DNA of 64,000 bases from Loki-b32 sp964493385 (lineage in GTDB: Archaea > Asgardarchaeota > Lokiarchaeia > Sigyniarchaeales > SOKP01). The notes under the pieces are model-generated. The model searched no databases. It saw only the letters and a list, made by a program, of their open reading frames with translations, and had not been told where the DNA came from. Location of the stretch: NCBI GenBank assembly GCA_964493385.1, contig CAZBNW010000004.1, forward strand, positions 1-64,000, written 5' to 3'. Both the position numbers and the translations under genes were made by a program. Every line of letters starts with the position of its first letter. Position 1 is the first letter of the stretch. Of the stretch, positions 1 through 8,081 are shown in pieces.

Positions 1-2
1 GC

Positions 3-926
3 CAAGATCTCGAAAATGAAGTGATCTATGCTGGTTTATGCATCCATTGTGGAAGTTGTAACGCCTTTTGCCCGCATATGGATTTTAATCAAGAAACTGG
101 AGAAGCTTATGTTGTAGATGAATGTGCTGAGACCGTAGGACTCTGTTATAACGCTTGTCCAAGAAGTTTCCTCCCCGTATCAGAAATAGAACAGAAATTA
201 TTTGGAAAAACACGAATTGATTTAGCTGTTGGAGTCTATAATGATATAATTCAGGTAAAATCGAAAAATAAAGATGATATTTTAGCGAATCTTGTTGTTG
301 CTTCTTTTGAAGCAGGAATTGTAAAACACATGGTTCTTGGTGAATCGAAAAGTAAAAAACCTCCAGTAGCATTCCCTGTTGTCTTAGATAATGCAAAAGA
401 TGCAAAAAAATATGTTCCAAAAGCTACAATGGATAATGCTGGGCCACTTATTACCGGAATTGGTCAAGCTTATAAAGATTATAAACGTGATATTGGAATT
501 ATAGCAAACCCTTGCCATTTACAGGGATTAGGAAAGATTTTAACCAGTGATTTCAACACTGGAGCAGAAAGAACATCTTTACGTATTGCTTATGCGTGTT
601 CCTCAGGAGGTATGACGGGGTGTAAGTATTGTACTGACTTCTCGGGAGAATTCTCAGATATTTCCTACTCCCCTTGGGGTGCTCCAAAAGGTTCTGGAGA
701 AGCTCTTTTAATTATTAGAACTGATACAGGACAAAAGCTTATTGATGCTGCTGTTAAGAACAAATTGATTGAAATTACTGATCCGAATCCAGATTTATCC
801 GAGATGAAGAAGTTCCTAAATAAGAAACGCAAAAAGAACTTCCTAACTCTTCTTGGTAAAGATTTGATAAAAGCTAGATATTTAAATCTAAATATTGATG
901 AGTTAAAGGATATTCTTGAAGATTAA
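3..926 (+). CDS. F420-dependent oxidoreductase, FrhB/FdhB-type subunit, 5' end cut by window
   Basis: The frame is open to the left edge, so the N-terminus is missing, probably only by a few residues because the first ferredoxin motif appears almost at once. Two 4Fe-4S motifs are visible (CIHCGSCNAFCP, then a second cluster CAETVGLCYNACP), followed by the FrhB/FdhB-like region with NPCHLQGLGK and CSSGGMTGCKYC. Proteins of this family pass electrons between F420H2 (or another flavin-accessible donor) and Fe-S partners such as hydrogenase, heterodisulfide reductase or formate dehydrogenase. The partner genes would lie upstream, outside the window, so the exact reaction cannot be told. The family call is firm, the substrate is not. 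Confidence 0.8.
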   Translation, partial: QDLENEVIYAGLCIHCGSCNAFCPHMDFNQETGEAYVVDECAETVGLCYNACPRSFLPVSEIEQKLFGKTRIDLAVGVYNDIIQVKSKNKDDILANLVVASFEAGIVKHMVLGESKSKKPPVAFPVVLDNAKDAKKYVPKATMDNAGPLITGIGQAYKDYKRDIGIIANPCHLQGLGKILTSDFNTGAERTSLRIAYACSSGGMTGCKYCTDFSGEFSDISYSPWGAPKGSGEALLIIRTDTGQKLIDAAVKNKLIEITDPNPDLSEMKKFLNKKRKKNFLTLLGKDLIKARYLNLNIDELKDILED

Positions 927-1002
927 AATAAAGAAATCCCATATTCTTTTTATTGATATTTAATTCATTTCTGCTGTAAAATTATTCTAAAAGAAATTAA
1001 AA

Positions 1003-1533
1003 TTATTTTACAATTTCTTTTTTCTTTAGGATAGAGCGCGTTAAAGTTTCAAAAATATTTTTGTTATTTTCACCACTCTTCGAAGATGTTTCGAAAAAGT
1101 AGTCAAAATCATGTTTTTCTTTGAATTCTTCAGCGTGTTCATATTGTACACTTCTTCTTATGTCGGCTAAATCAAGTTTTTCTCCAACCAAAATAAATAC
1201 GGGATCATCAGCATTTTTATTAACGATAGTGTACCATTCATCCAAACTGTCAAAACTTGTACGTCTTGTTATATCATAACATAATAAACATCCAGTTGCG
1301 CCTCTAGAATAATTAGGTAAAAATAGTCTAAAGCGTCTTTCTCCAGCAAAATCCCAAATTTGTAATGTAGTATTAATATTATCTATATCAACGTCAATTG
1401 TAGCCAAATCAGTTCCAATTGTAATCTTTTGAGGAATAAATTGCCCTGTTGTTAATCTCTGTACCATGGTGCTTTTTCCAACCCCTCCATCTCCCACAAC
1501 AACGACTTTAAAAAGCATTCTTCTCTGCAACAT
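1003..1533 (-). CDS. Ras/Rab-type small GTPase, 176 aa
   Basis: A compact single-domain GTPase. G1 is GDGGVGKST near residue 14, the switch I threonine lies in IGTDLAT, G3 is WDFAGER and G5 is ETSSKSG. G4, normally NKxD, reads EKLD, so the guanine-contacting Asn is replaced by Glu. The residue matching Ras Gln61 is also Glu. There is no C-terminal Cys for prenylation, so membrane attachment, if any, must be indirect. Asgard genomes carry many such Rab-like GTPases, thought to regulate membrane or cytoskeletal processes. No GAP or GEF is adjacent. The fold is certain; the cellular role is unknown. Confidence 0.9.
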   Translation of the reverse strand: MLQRRMLFKVVVVGDGGVGKSTMVQRLTTGQFIPQKITIGTDLATIDVDIDNINTTLQIWDFAGERRFRLFLPNYSRGATGCLLCYDITRRTSFDSLDEWYTIVNKNADDPVFILVGEKLDLADIRRSVQYEHAEEFKEKHDFDYFFETSSKSGENNKNIFETLTRSILKKKEIVK

Positions 1534-1598
1534 TATATAGACCCATACTTTTTTGAGAGGATATTAATAATAATATAAATGTTGATTTTAATAAAATT

Positions 1599-2483
1599 TT
1601 ATTCACTTTTCAATTGTTCCCTTATTTTATTATTTAATGCTTTAAGATTTTCAACTATTTTAATTTGCATATTTCTTGGCAGCGGTTCGATAACCTTATT
1701 CAACTTATCTCTACTAAAATTATTAATGGTTTTATAATTCCAAATTAAGAGAATAATAGTTAAAATTGGCGAAATAATAAGAAATCCATAGAAAATATAA
1801 GAAAGCGTAATTGGTTGTGAACCTGGCAGAATTAATTGTATTCCAATAGAATTGTAGGGTATAAGTAAAAGAATAATTACATTTAAAATGTTCAAAATAA
1901 TGAAAACTAAAAAGGTACTGATAGAAACTATCCTAAAATTTTTCAATTTTAAAAATGAAATTACGTTACTTAAATCGTCCGAAATTTGAGAATCATTATA
2001 TTGAGGAATTCTGCCTTCAATAGCTTCTGTAATAAGTTCTATTTTTGCATATTTCCATAAATCAATAAAAATCCAAAAAAATCCAAAAGTATATGAAAAA
2101 ATTAGAATTCCTGGAAAAAAGGAGTAATAACCTACAACTATATGAGGATTGTATAATGACTCTGCACCTAACCAGAAAATTAAGATCAATTGAAAAATTG
2201 AAGAAAAAAATAACCGATTTGCATTTTTCCTTTCAAAACCTAAAGGATTATAAATAACAAGACTTTTTTGAAATTCGGTTCTTTTTTTATTATTACTTAT
2301 AATTCTAAAAAATAGCGAAAATGTAAATGTTATCAAAGGGAATAATAATAAGAATATACTATCCCATGCTTGACTGATGATTAATAGAAATGGGAAAATA
2401 AATAAAATTAAATCTCGTAGTAGACTTTCAGAGATTAAATCTTTTATTGACAAATAATATTTCTTATTATTTTTTTCATTCAT
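1599..2483 (-). CDS. Multi-pass membrane protein of unknown function, 294 aa
   Basis: No family is recognised. The protein has two hydrophobic segments near residues 20-60, two more around 90-145 and two near 185-250, so about six membrane helices. The intervening and C-terminal parts are basic and polar, suggesting a cytoplasmic C-terminus. It is transcribed in the same direction as the GTPase gene, with 65 bp between them, so the two could share a transcript. The start at 2483 is followed by a lysine- and asparagine-rich N-terminus. Nothing shows transport or catalytic activity. Confidence 0.6.
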   Translation of the reverse strand: MNEKNNKKYYLSIKDLISESLLRDLILFIFPFLLIISQAWDSIFLLLFPLITFTFSLFFRIISNNKKRTEFQKSLVIYNPLGFERKNANRLFFSSIFQLILIFWLGAESLYNPHIVVGYYSFFPGILIFSYTFGFFWIFIDLWKYAKIELITEAIEGRIPQYNDSQISDDLSNVISFLKLKNFRIVSISTFLVFIILNILNVIILLLIPYNSIGIQLILPGSQPITLSYIFYGFLIISPILTIILLIWNYKTINNFSRDKLNKVIEPLPRNMQIKIVENLKALNNKIREQLKSE

Positions 2484-2577
2484 TTTTTTATAAAAAAATA
2501 CGTAATAAATAAATTTTTATGATTTTCATTTAGAATAATATTATTTTCAATGTAAGCTTTTAGTTCTTATCGTAAAG

Positions 2578-2593
2578 CCTAAAAATTTAAATT
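2578..2593 (+). promoter_or_regulatory. Possible promoter of the gcv operon
   Basis: An AT-only stretch (core AAAATTTAAAT) preceded by GCCT lies about 70 bp before gcvT in a 175-bp divergent spacer. It resembles an archaeal TATA box with an upstream BRE. The whole spacer is AT-rich, so this is weak evidence. Confidence 0.25.
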
Positions 2594-2658
2594 AAGCATA
2601 CTATTTTATTCCACTATACATCTCAAACACATTAATACTGTAAGTGTGTGTAGAAATT

Positions 2659-3756
2659 ATGAGTACTGAACCAATTGAAATTAAAAAAACTGCACTCTAT
2701 AATATTCATTTAAAACTTAATGCTCGGATGGTTAGTTTTGCTGGATATTATATGCCAGTTCAATATGAGAGTATAATAAAGGAGCATGAAGCTGTTCGCT
2801 CTAGTACCGGTGTATTTGACATCTCACATATGGGTGAATTTCTTCTCGAAGGTAAAGACGTGATTGAATTCCTTCAATATATAATGATAAATGATTTAAA
2901 TTTATTAGAGCCGTCTAAAGGCCAATATTCTTGTATGTGTTATGAAAACGGAACAGTTGTAGATGATTTAGTGTATTATAAGGAAAATCCAGAGCGTTTT
3001 AGAATGATTGTTAATGCTATTAATATTGAAAAAGATTTCCAATGGCTTAATGATCATATAGGAAATTATGATGTAAAAATCACAAATCTTTCTACAAAAC
3101 GATCTCGTGTTGCATTTCAAGGACCAAAATCTGATGAATCTCTTCAGCCATTAGTGGATGTTGATCTTTCTCAAATTAACAGGTTTTATTTTGCTTATTG
3201 TACCATTAAAGATACTCCCGTTTTTCTAGCGAGAACTGGGTATACTGGTGAAAGAGGATTTGAAATATCCTTTGAAAATAAGTATGCAGAAAAAATTTGG
3301 AATGATTTAATGAGTATTGGGGCAAATCCTACAGGTTTAGGGGCTAGAGATTCATTAAGATTGGAAGCATGTTATTCACTTTATGGTCATGAAATAAGTG
3401 ATTCTATAACTCCTGTTGAAGCAGGGCTTGGTTGGTTGGTGAAACCTAAGGAAGGAATTGATTTCATTGGAAAAGAAATTCTAATGAAACAAAAAACTGA
3501 AGGGACAAAAAGAGTTTTAGTTGGTCTCAATTTGATAGACAAAGGTATTATTAGAGAGAACTATAAAATCTTTAAAGATGGCAATGAAATTGGATTTGTT
3601 ACTTCTGGGGGGTATTCACCCACGCTTAATAAGACAATTGGTTTAGGACTTGTGAAGAAACAATATAAAGAAATAGGAAGTGAAATTGATATCGAAATTC
3701 GCAAAAAATTCCTAAGAGGAGTGGTTGTTTCTACACCGTTTTACCGTAACGTGTAA
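2659..3756 (+). CDS. gcvT: Glycine cleavage system T protein (aminomethyltransferase)
   Basis: GcvT moves the methylene group of the H-protein-bound aminomethyl unit to tetrahydrofolate or tetrahydromethanopterin, releasing ammonia. The 365-residue product has the family landmarks: FAGYYMPVQY near the N-terminus, DISHMGEF, the ARTGYTGERGFE motif and the C-terminal barrel with VTSGGYSPTL. A GTG at 2644 is also in frame, but the ATG at 2659 gives the usual family N-terminus. It heads a co-directional set gcvT-gcvH-gcvPA-gcvPB with short gaps, which supports one operon for glycine breakdown or, run in reverse, glycine synthesis. The L protein (dihydrolipoyl dehydrogenase) is not in the window. 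Confidence 0.95.
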   Translation: MSTEPIEIKKTALYNIHLKLNARMVSFAGYYMPVQYESIIKEHEAVRSSTGVFDISHMGEFLLEGKDVIEFLQYIMINDLNLLEPSKGQYSCMCYENGTVVDDLVYYKENPERFRMIVNAINIEKDFQWLNDHIGNYDVKITNLSTKRSRVAFQGPKSDESLQPLVDVDLSQINRFYFAYCTIKDTPVFLARTGYTGERGFEISFENKYAEKIWNDLMSIGANPTGLGARDSLRLEACYSLYGHEISDSITPVEAGLGWLVKPKEGIDFIGKEILMKQKTEGTKRVLVGLNLIDKGIIRENYKIFKDGNEIGFVTSGGYSPTLNKTIGLGLVKKQYKEIGSEIDIEIRKKFLRGVVVSTPFYRNV

Positions 3757-3789
3757 TTCCATGCATAATATAAAGAAAAAGTGAAAATT

Positions 3790-4185
3790 ATGGAATATGA
3801 ATTTCCCAACGATTTAAAATACACATCAACTCACGAGTGGGTAAGAATTGAAGATACTGTCGCCACTGTTGGAATTACTGATTATGCCCAACATCAATTA
3901 GGTGATATTGTATTTGTAGAACTTCCTGAAGTTGGTATGCTGTTTGAAAAGGGAAGTAATGCAGCAGAAATTGAATCAGTAAAAGCTGTTGGTGATTTAA
4001 TCATGCCATTATCAGGAGAAATTATTGGTATAAATGATAAGCTTGCTGATAATCCAGAGCTTGTAAATTCTTCTCCATTTGGAGATGGATGGATGATAAG
4101 GATAAAATTTTCTCACCAGGATGAAAGGGATGGTCTTTTATCTACCGAAGAATACAAACAAATAATCCAAAAAGAAATACATTAA
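3790..4185 (+). CDS. gcvH: Glycine cleavage system H protein
   Basis: This is the lipoyl carrier that shuttles the aminomethyl group between the P, T and L proteins. The sequence contains the THEWVR start of the lipoyl domain, GITDYAQHQLGDIVFVELP, and the lipoylation site ESVKAV with Lys65 when counted from ATG 3790. A GTG three codons upstream (3781) is an alternative start, but the shorter form matches the family better. Length is normal for GcvH. It sits between gcvT and gcvPA in the same orientation. No lipoate ligase or lipoyl synthase is visible nearby, so lipoylation enzymes must lie elsewhere. Confidence 0.95.
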   Translation: MEYEFPNDLKYTSTHEWVRIEDTVATVGITDYAQHQLGDIVFVELPEVGMLFEKGSNAAEIESVKAVGDLIMPLSGEIIGINDKLADNPELVNSSPFGDGWMIRIKFSHQDERDGLLSTEEYKQIIQKEIH

Positions 4186-4247
4186 TATTTTTTTCTTTAT
4201 TGTTTTTATTAATTTTTGAATTAACATATAAATGAGTTAACAAATAA

Positions 4248-5588
4248 ATGAATTTTGTACCTCATGATAATAAAACAATTGCAGAAATGTTAAATGTTAT
4301 TGGTGCTAATTCTTTACAAGAACTTTTTCAGGATATTCCTAAAGATTTACTGATTGAGAATTTTAACTTACCTTCTGGTTTATCCGAATCAGATCTTTTA
4401 CATCAAATAAAGAAACTTTCTCAAAAGAATAAAGAATATTCAAGTTCTTTCATAGGAGCTGGTTGTTATTATCATTATATTCCATCTTTAGTTGATTTTG
4501 TAACCTCTCGATCTGAATTTTATACTTCTTATACACCATATCAAGCTGAGGCTAGTCAGGGTTATTTACAAGCTATTTATGAATACCAAACTATAATCTC
4601 TCGACTGACACAAATGGATGTTGCAAACGCGAGTATGTATGATGGATCAACTGCCCTTGCTGAAGCTGCTATTATGGCTACGATTATTGCAAGGAAAAGT
4701 TCAGTTATCTTGCTTAGTGGGATTCACCCTGAATATGAAGAAGTCGTTAGAACCTATTGCTGGGGACAAAATATTAATGTTGAAACTGTAAAAAAAGAAA
4801 TTCTAATTGACAAATTAAATAATGAAGTAGCTGCTGTATTATTTCAAAGTCCTAACTTTTTTGGTGATATTGAAGATATTTCCAAAATCACAAAAATAGT
4901 GAGAGATAATTGCCCTAATTGTTTGATTATTCAAGTCATGACTGACCCAACCTGTCTAGGTATTCTAAAACCTCCTGGAGTAACTGATATTGACATTTTT
5001 GTAGCTGAAGGACAATCTTTTGGCATTAGTCCATCTTTTGGAGGACCAGGATTAGGAATATTTACTGCTAAGCAAAAATATTTAAGAAAGATGCCGGGAA
5101 GATTGATTGGTAAAACTAAAGAAATTAATGGACAAAAAGAGGGATTCATACTTACTCTGCAAGCACGTGAACAACATATACGCAGAGAAAAGGCAAGTTC
5201 TAATATTTGTACTAATCAAGCACTGTGTTCATTGGCAGCGTTATCTTATCTTTTAGCAGTGGGAAGAACTGGTTTAAAAGAAGTTGCATTTCAAAATTTT
5301 CAAAAAGCTCATTTTGCTAAAAAAGAACTTAGTAAACTTCCTGGTTATGAAATATTAAATAAGAAACCAACTTATAACGAATTTTTAGTTAAATGTCCTA
5401 ATATTAACGCTCTAATTAAGCAATGTAAACAAAGAAATCTTCAACCTCCTCTTAATATTTCACGCTACTATCCTGAAATGAAAAATATTGCTTTAGTTTG
5501 TGTAACTGAAATGAACTCAAAAGATTCAATTGATACATTTATAGAAGCAGCTCGATCTGTTTCAAATGATAAAATGGAGGTAATATAA
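4248..5588 (+). CDS. gcvPA: Glycine dehydrogenase (decarboxylating) subunit 1
   Basis: This is the N-terminal half of the split PLP-dependent P protein, which decarboxylates glycine and loads the aminomethyl group onto GcvH. The 446 residues begin with the family-typical FVPHDNKTIAEML and contain GAGCYYHYIPS, TPYQAEASQGYLQ and the SFGGPGLGIF segment. The Schiff-base lysine is on subunit 2, as expected for two-subunit P proteins. The stop codon (5586-5588) overlaps the proposed non-canonical start of gcvPB by one base, and a strong Shine-Dalgarno for gcvPB lies inside the last codons of this gene. This implies translational coupling. Confidence 0.95.
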   Translation: MNFVPHDNKTIAEMLNVIGANSLQELFQDIPKDLLIENFNLPSGLSESDLLHQIKKLSQKNKEYSSSFIGAGCYYHYIPSLVDFVTSRSEFYTSYTPYQAEASQGYLQAIYEYQTIISRLTQMDVANASMYDGSTALAEAAIMATIIARKSSVILLSGIHPEYEEVVRTYCWGQNINVETVKKEILIDKLNNEVAAVLFQSPNFFGDIEDISKITKIVRDNCPNCLIIQVMTDPTCLGILKPPGVTDIDIFVAEGQSFGISPSFGGPGLGIFTAKQKYLRKMPGRLIGKTKEINGQKEGFILTLQAREQHIRREKASSNICTNQALCSLAALSYLLAVGRTGLKEVAFQNFQKAHFAKKELSKLPGYEILNKKPTYNEFLVKCPNINALIKQCKQRNLQPPLNISRYYPEMKNIALVCVTEMNSKDSIDTFIEAARSVSNDKMEVI

Positions 5589-5590
5589 TT
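5576..5590 (+). promoter_or_regulatory. Shine-Dalgarno and proposed AUU start of gcvPB
   Basis: GGAGGT at 5576-5581 is followed six bases later by ATT at 5588-5590, in frame with conserved GcvPB N-terminal residues. The stop of gcvPA and the ATT form TAATT, the counterpart of the common TAATG stop-start overlap. No ATG, GTG or TTG occurs in this frame between the Shine-Dalgarno and 5660. The neighbouring ATA codons at 5585 and 5591 are alternatives with poorer spacing. Confidence 0.7.
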
Positions 5591-7027
5591 ATAAAATCTA
5601 ATGTTCCATTAATTTTTGAAAAAGGATTTGACGGTGAACAACAGATATTTATACCTCAAATGGATGTTGAAGTAGTTGATCTCAATGAAATTATACCAGA
5701 AATTTTACAAAGAAAAGATTTACCAATTCCAAATCTCCCAGAGGTAGAACTAGTTCGCCATTTTATCAATTTAAGCCATCGAAATTATGGAGTAGATACT
5801 GGAATATATCCTCTAGGCTCATGCACTATGAAATATAATCCTAAAGTAAATGAAATTGTTGCAAAATTACCAGGATTTACGTTCATTCATCCATTACAAG
5901 AAGAAAATGAAGGTTGTATTGAATTACTTTATCATCTCTCAAAACTATTAGGAGAACTGACGGGAATGGGTGGATTTACCTTACAACCAGCAGCTGGAGC
6001 TCATGGAGAATTAGTGGGTTTACTTATTATGAAAAAATATTTTGAGATTAAAGGTCTTAAAAAACAGAAAATAATAGTTCCAGATTCTGCTCATGGAACC
6101 AATCCAGCATCGGCAAAGATGGCAGGATTTTCAATCATAGAATTAAAATCAAATAAACAAGGAGAAGTTCCATTAGATCAATTAGAATTCGCAATGCAGG
6201 AAGGTGATGTTGCGGGAATCATGCTCACTAATCCCAATACTTTAGGGGTTTTTGATAGGCAGATAAAAGATATTACGCGTATTGTACATGATAATGGAGG
6301 ATTATGTTATTATGATGGGGCAAATCTAAACCCAATGTTAGGAATATGCCGTCCTCGGGATATGGGATTTGATATTGTTCATTTAAATTTACACAAAACA
6401 TTTTCTACTCCACATGGTGGAGGGGGGCCAGGATCAGGGCCCATAGGTGTTGTAAATGAATTAATTCCTTTCCTTCCTGAAATCTGCTTAATATCAACAG
6501 AACAAGGGATTGTATGCAGAGAAAAAAATGATAATTCAATTGGAAGAATTAAAACTTTTTGGGGTAATTTCGGAGTAATCATTAGAGCATATGCTTATAT
6601 CCTAGCTTTAGGTGCAGAAGGCTTAAAGAAAGTTGCTCAGATTGCAGTTTTAAATGCAAATTATTTAAAAGTTCAGTTACAACAAAAATATTATCTCCCT
6701 TATAACCGTGCCTGCCAACACGAGTTTGTCTTATCAGATCAAGCTATGCCCAATAATGTCACTACTGAAGATATTGCAAAACGTATTCTTGATTTTGGAA
6801 TTTATGCTCCAACCATCTATTTTCCATTAATTATTCCAGGAGCTTTAATGATCGAGCCTACTGAAACCGAATCAAAACAATCTTTAGATTACTTTGTGGA
6901 GGTAATGAATAAAATTTATGAAGAAGCAGAATCTAACCCTGATCTCTTAAAAAGTGCTCCTCACAATACTCCAGTTAAACGCCTTGATGCTGTACTTGCT
7001 GCAAGAAAACCTATTCTACATGATTAA
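5588..7027 (+). CDS. gcvPB: Glycine dehydrogenase (decarboxylating) subunit 2, probable AUU start
   Basis: This is the PLP-carrying half of the glycine decarboxylase P protein. The PLP lysine is in HLNLHKTFSTPHGGGGPG (Lys270 counted from 5588), preceded by YDGANLN and the GTNPASAKMAGF segment. The first ordinary start codon is ATG 5660. However, the 24 codons before it encode residues typical of the family N-terminus (PLIFEK, then QQIFIPQ before MDVE) and lie directly behind a strong GGAGGT. I therefore place the start at ATT 5588. The protein would have 479 residues, in the normal range. It forms the active decarboxylase with GcvPA. Confidence 0.9.
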   Translation: MIKSNVPLIFEKGFDGEQQIFIPQMDVEVVDLNEIIPEILQRKDLPIPNLPEVELVRHFINLSHRNYGVDTGIYPLGSCTMKYNPKVNEIVAKLPGFTFIHPLQEENEGCIELLYHLSKLLGELTGMGGFTLQPAAGAHGELVGLLIMKKYFEIKGLKKQKIIVPDSAHGTNPASAKMAGFSIIELKSNKQGEVPLDQLEFAMQEGDVAGIMLTNPNTLGVFDRQIKDITRIVHDNGGLCYYDGANLNPMLGICRPRDMGFDIVHLNLHKTFSTPHGGGGPGSGPIGVVNELIPFLPEICLISTEQGIVCREKNDNSIGRIKTFWGNFGVIIRAYAYILALGAEGLKKVAQIAVLNANYLKVQLQQKYYLPYNRACQHEFVLSDQAMPNNVTTEDIAKRILDFGIYAPTIYFPLIIPGALMIEPTETESKQSLDYFVEVMNKIYEEAESNPDLLKSAPHNTPVKRLDAVLAARKPILHD

Positions 7028-7055
7028 TTTCATGTGTTAACATTTCAAATTAAAA

Positions 7056-7889
7056 CTAATCAGTCCAGAAGTTTTTAGCTAAGCTTCTTCTCCTTTCCCA
7101 AAGCTCATTTTTTTGAGAAAAACCCATTACTCCAGCACCTTGATCTGCATCCTTTATTTTTCACATTCCACTAACTGCTCCTGTTAACGCACCCGATAAC
7201 ACTTCAAAACCCTGTGCTGTATAAAGATCACACTCAACACCTTTATTTATTATAAATTTAAGTTGCCTCATACCTTGTTGATTTTTAGATTTGAGTATTT
7301 CGAGTAATTTTTCTACCTCATTATCAAGTTGATCGTTTGGAACTAGACGATTCCATAAATTCCATTCTACTGCTCGCTGTGCTGTATGAAGTGCTCCTAT
7401 TAAATTGATTTCCTTTGCTCTACGTCTTCCAATAAGGCGTGATAACCTAGTTGTTCCTCCCCATCCTGGTGTTATACCTACATCCACTTCTGGCATTCCC
7501 CATTTAGCTCTCTCTGTTGCAATGACAAAATCACAAACCATTGTGATCTCTAATCCACCACCAACCGCAAAACCATCTACCGCTGCAACTGTAATTTTAT
7601 CTAACTCTTCTAATTGATTTGCCATATTTTGATAATATCTTACGCGCCGCGTTATCCCATTCGCATCGCCCCATTTTAGCATCTCAGTAATATCATCACC
7701 TACACTAAAATTATTTCCAGCACCTTTAATTACTAAAAACTTCAATTTTGTAGATTGGCGTACCATTTCTATAGCAGCTACAATTTCATCAGAGAGTTGC
7801 ATACTTAAGGCATTTAAAACTTTTGGGCGGTTAAGGGTGATTCTTGCTACTTGATCTTTCTCTTCATAAATTAATTGTTCGAATTTCAT
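7056..7889 (-). CDS. Enoyl-CoA hydratase/isomerase family protein with internal UGA codon
   Basis: A crotonase-fold protein. The oxyanion-hole regions are visible in GNNFSVGDDITEM and AVDGFAVGGGLEITM, with the catalytic region GMPEVDVGITPGWGGT. Reading stops at UGA 7161-7163 (codon 243). The same frame continues for 34 codons as KIKDADQGAGVMGF, then SQKNELWERRRSLAKNFW, to a TAG at 7056-7058. This continuation looks like the C-terminal helix of crotonases, which end in an EKR-type segment, so the UGA lies inside the original gene. It could be a nonsense change (for example UGG to UGA), a sequence error, or recoding. No clear SECIS is seen in the short 3' region, which runs into gcvPB. The substrate is unknown. 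Confidence 0.75.
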
Positions 7890-8081
7890 AAACGTTAATT
7901 GGACAAATTACTATAAAAATGTTATATAAATTTTACTTTAACTATGAAAAAAATGAGCAAATCTCCATTATATATCCCATTTTAGTTATGTTTATTACGG
8001 AATAAGTAAATTTTTATAGTCTATGGTAATATAAATTTTAGAATAGTATGAAATACATAAATTAGATATTGCTGTACAAAA

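Noticed and set aside
5660..5662. ATG 5660 as the gcvPB start
   Set aside because: It would remove conserved N-terminal residues and leave the GGAGGT at 5576 without a gene.
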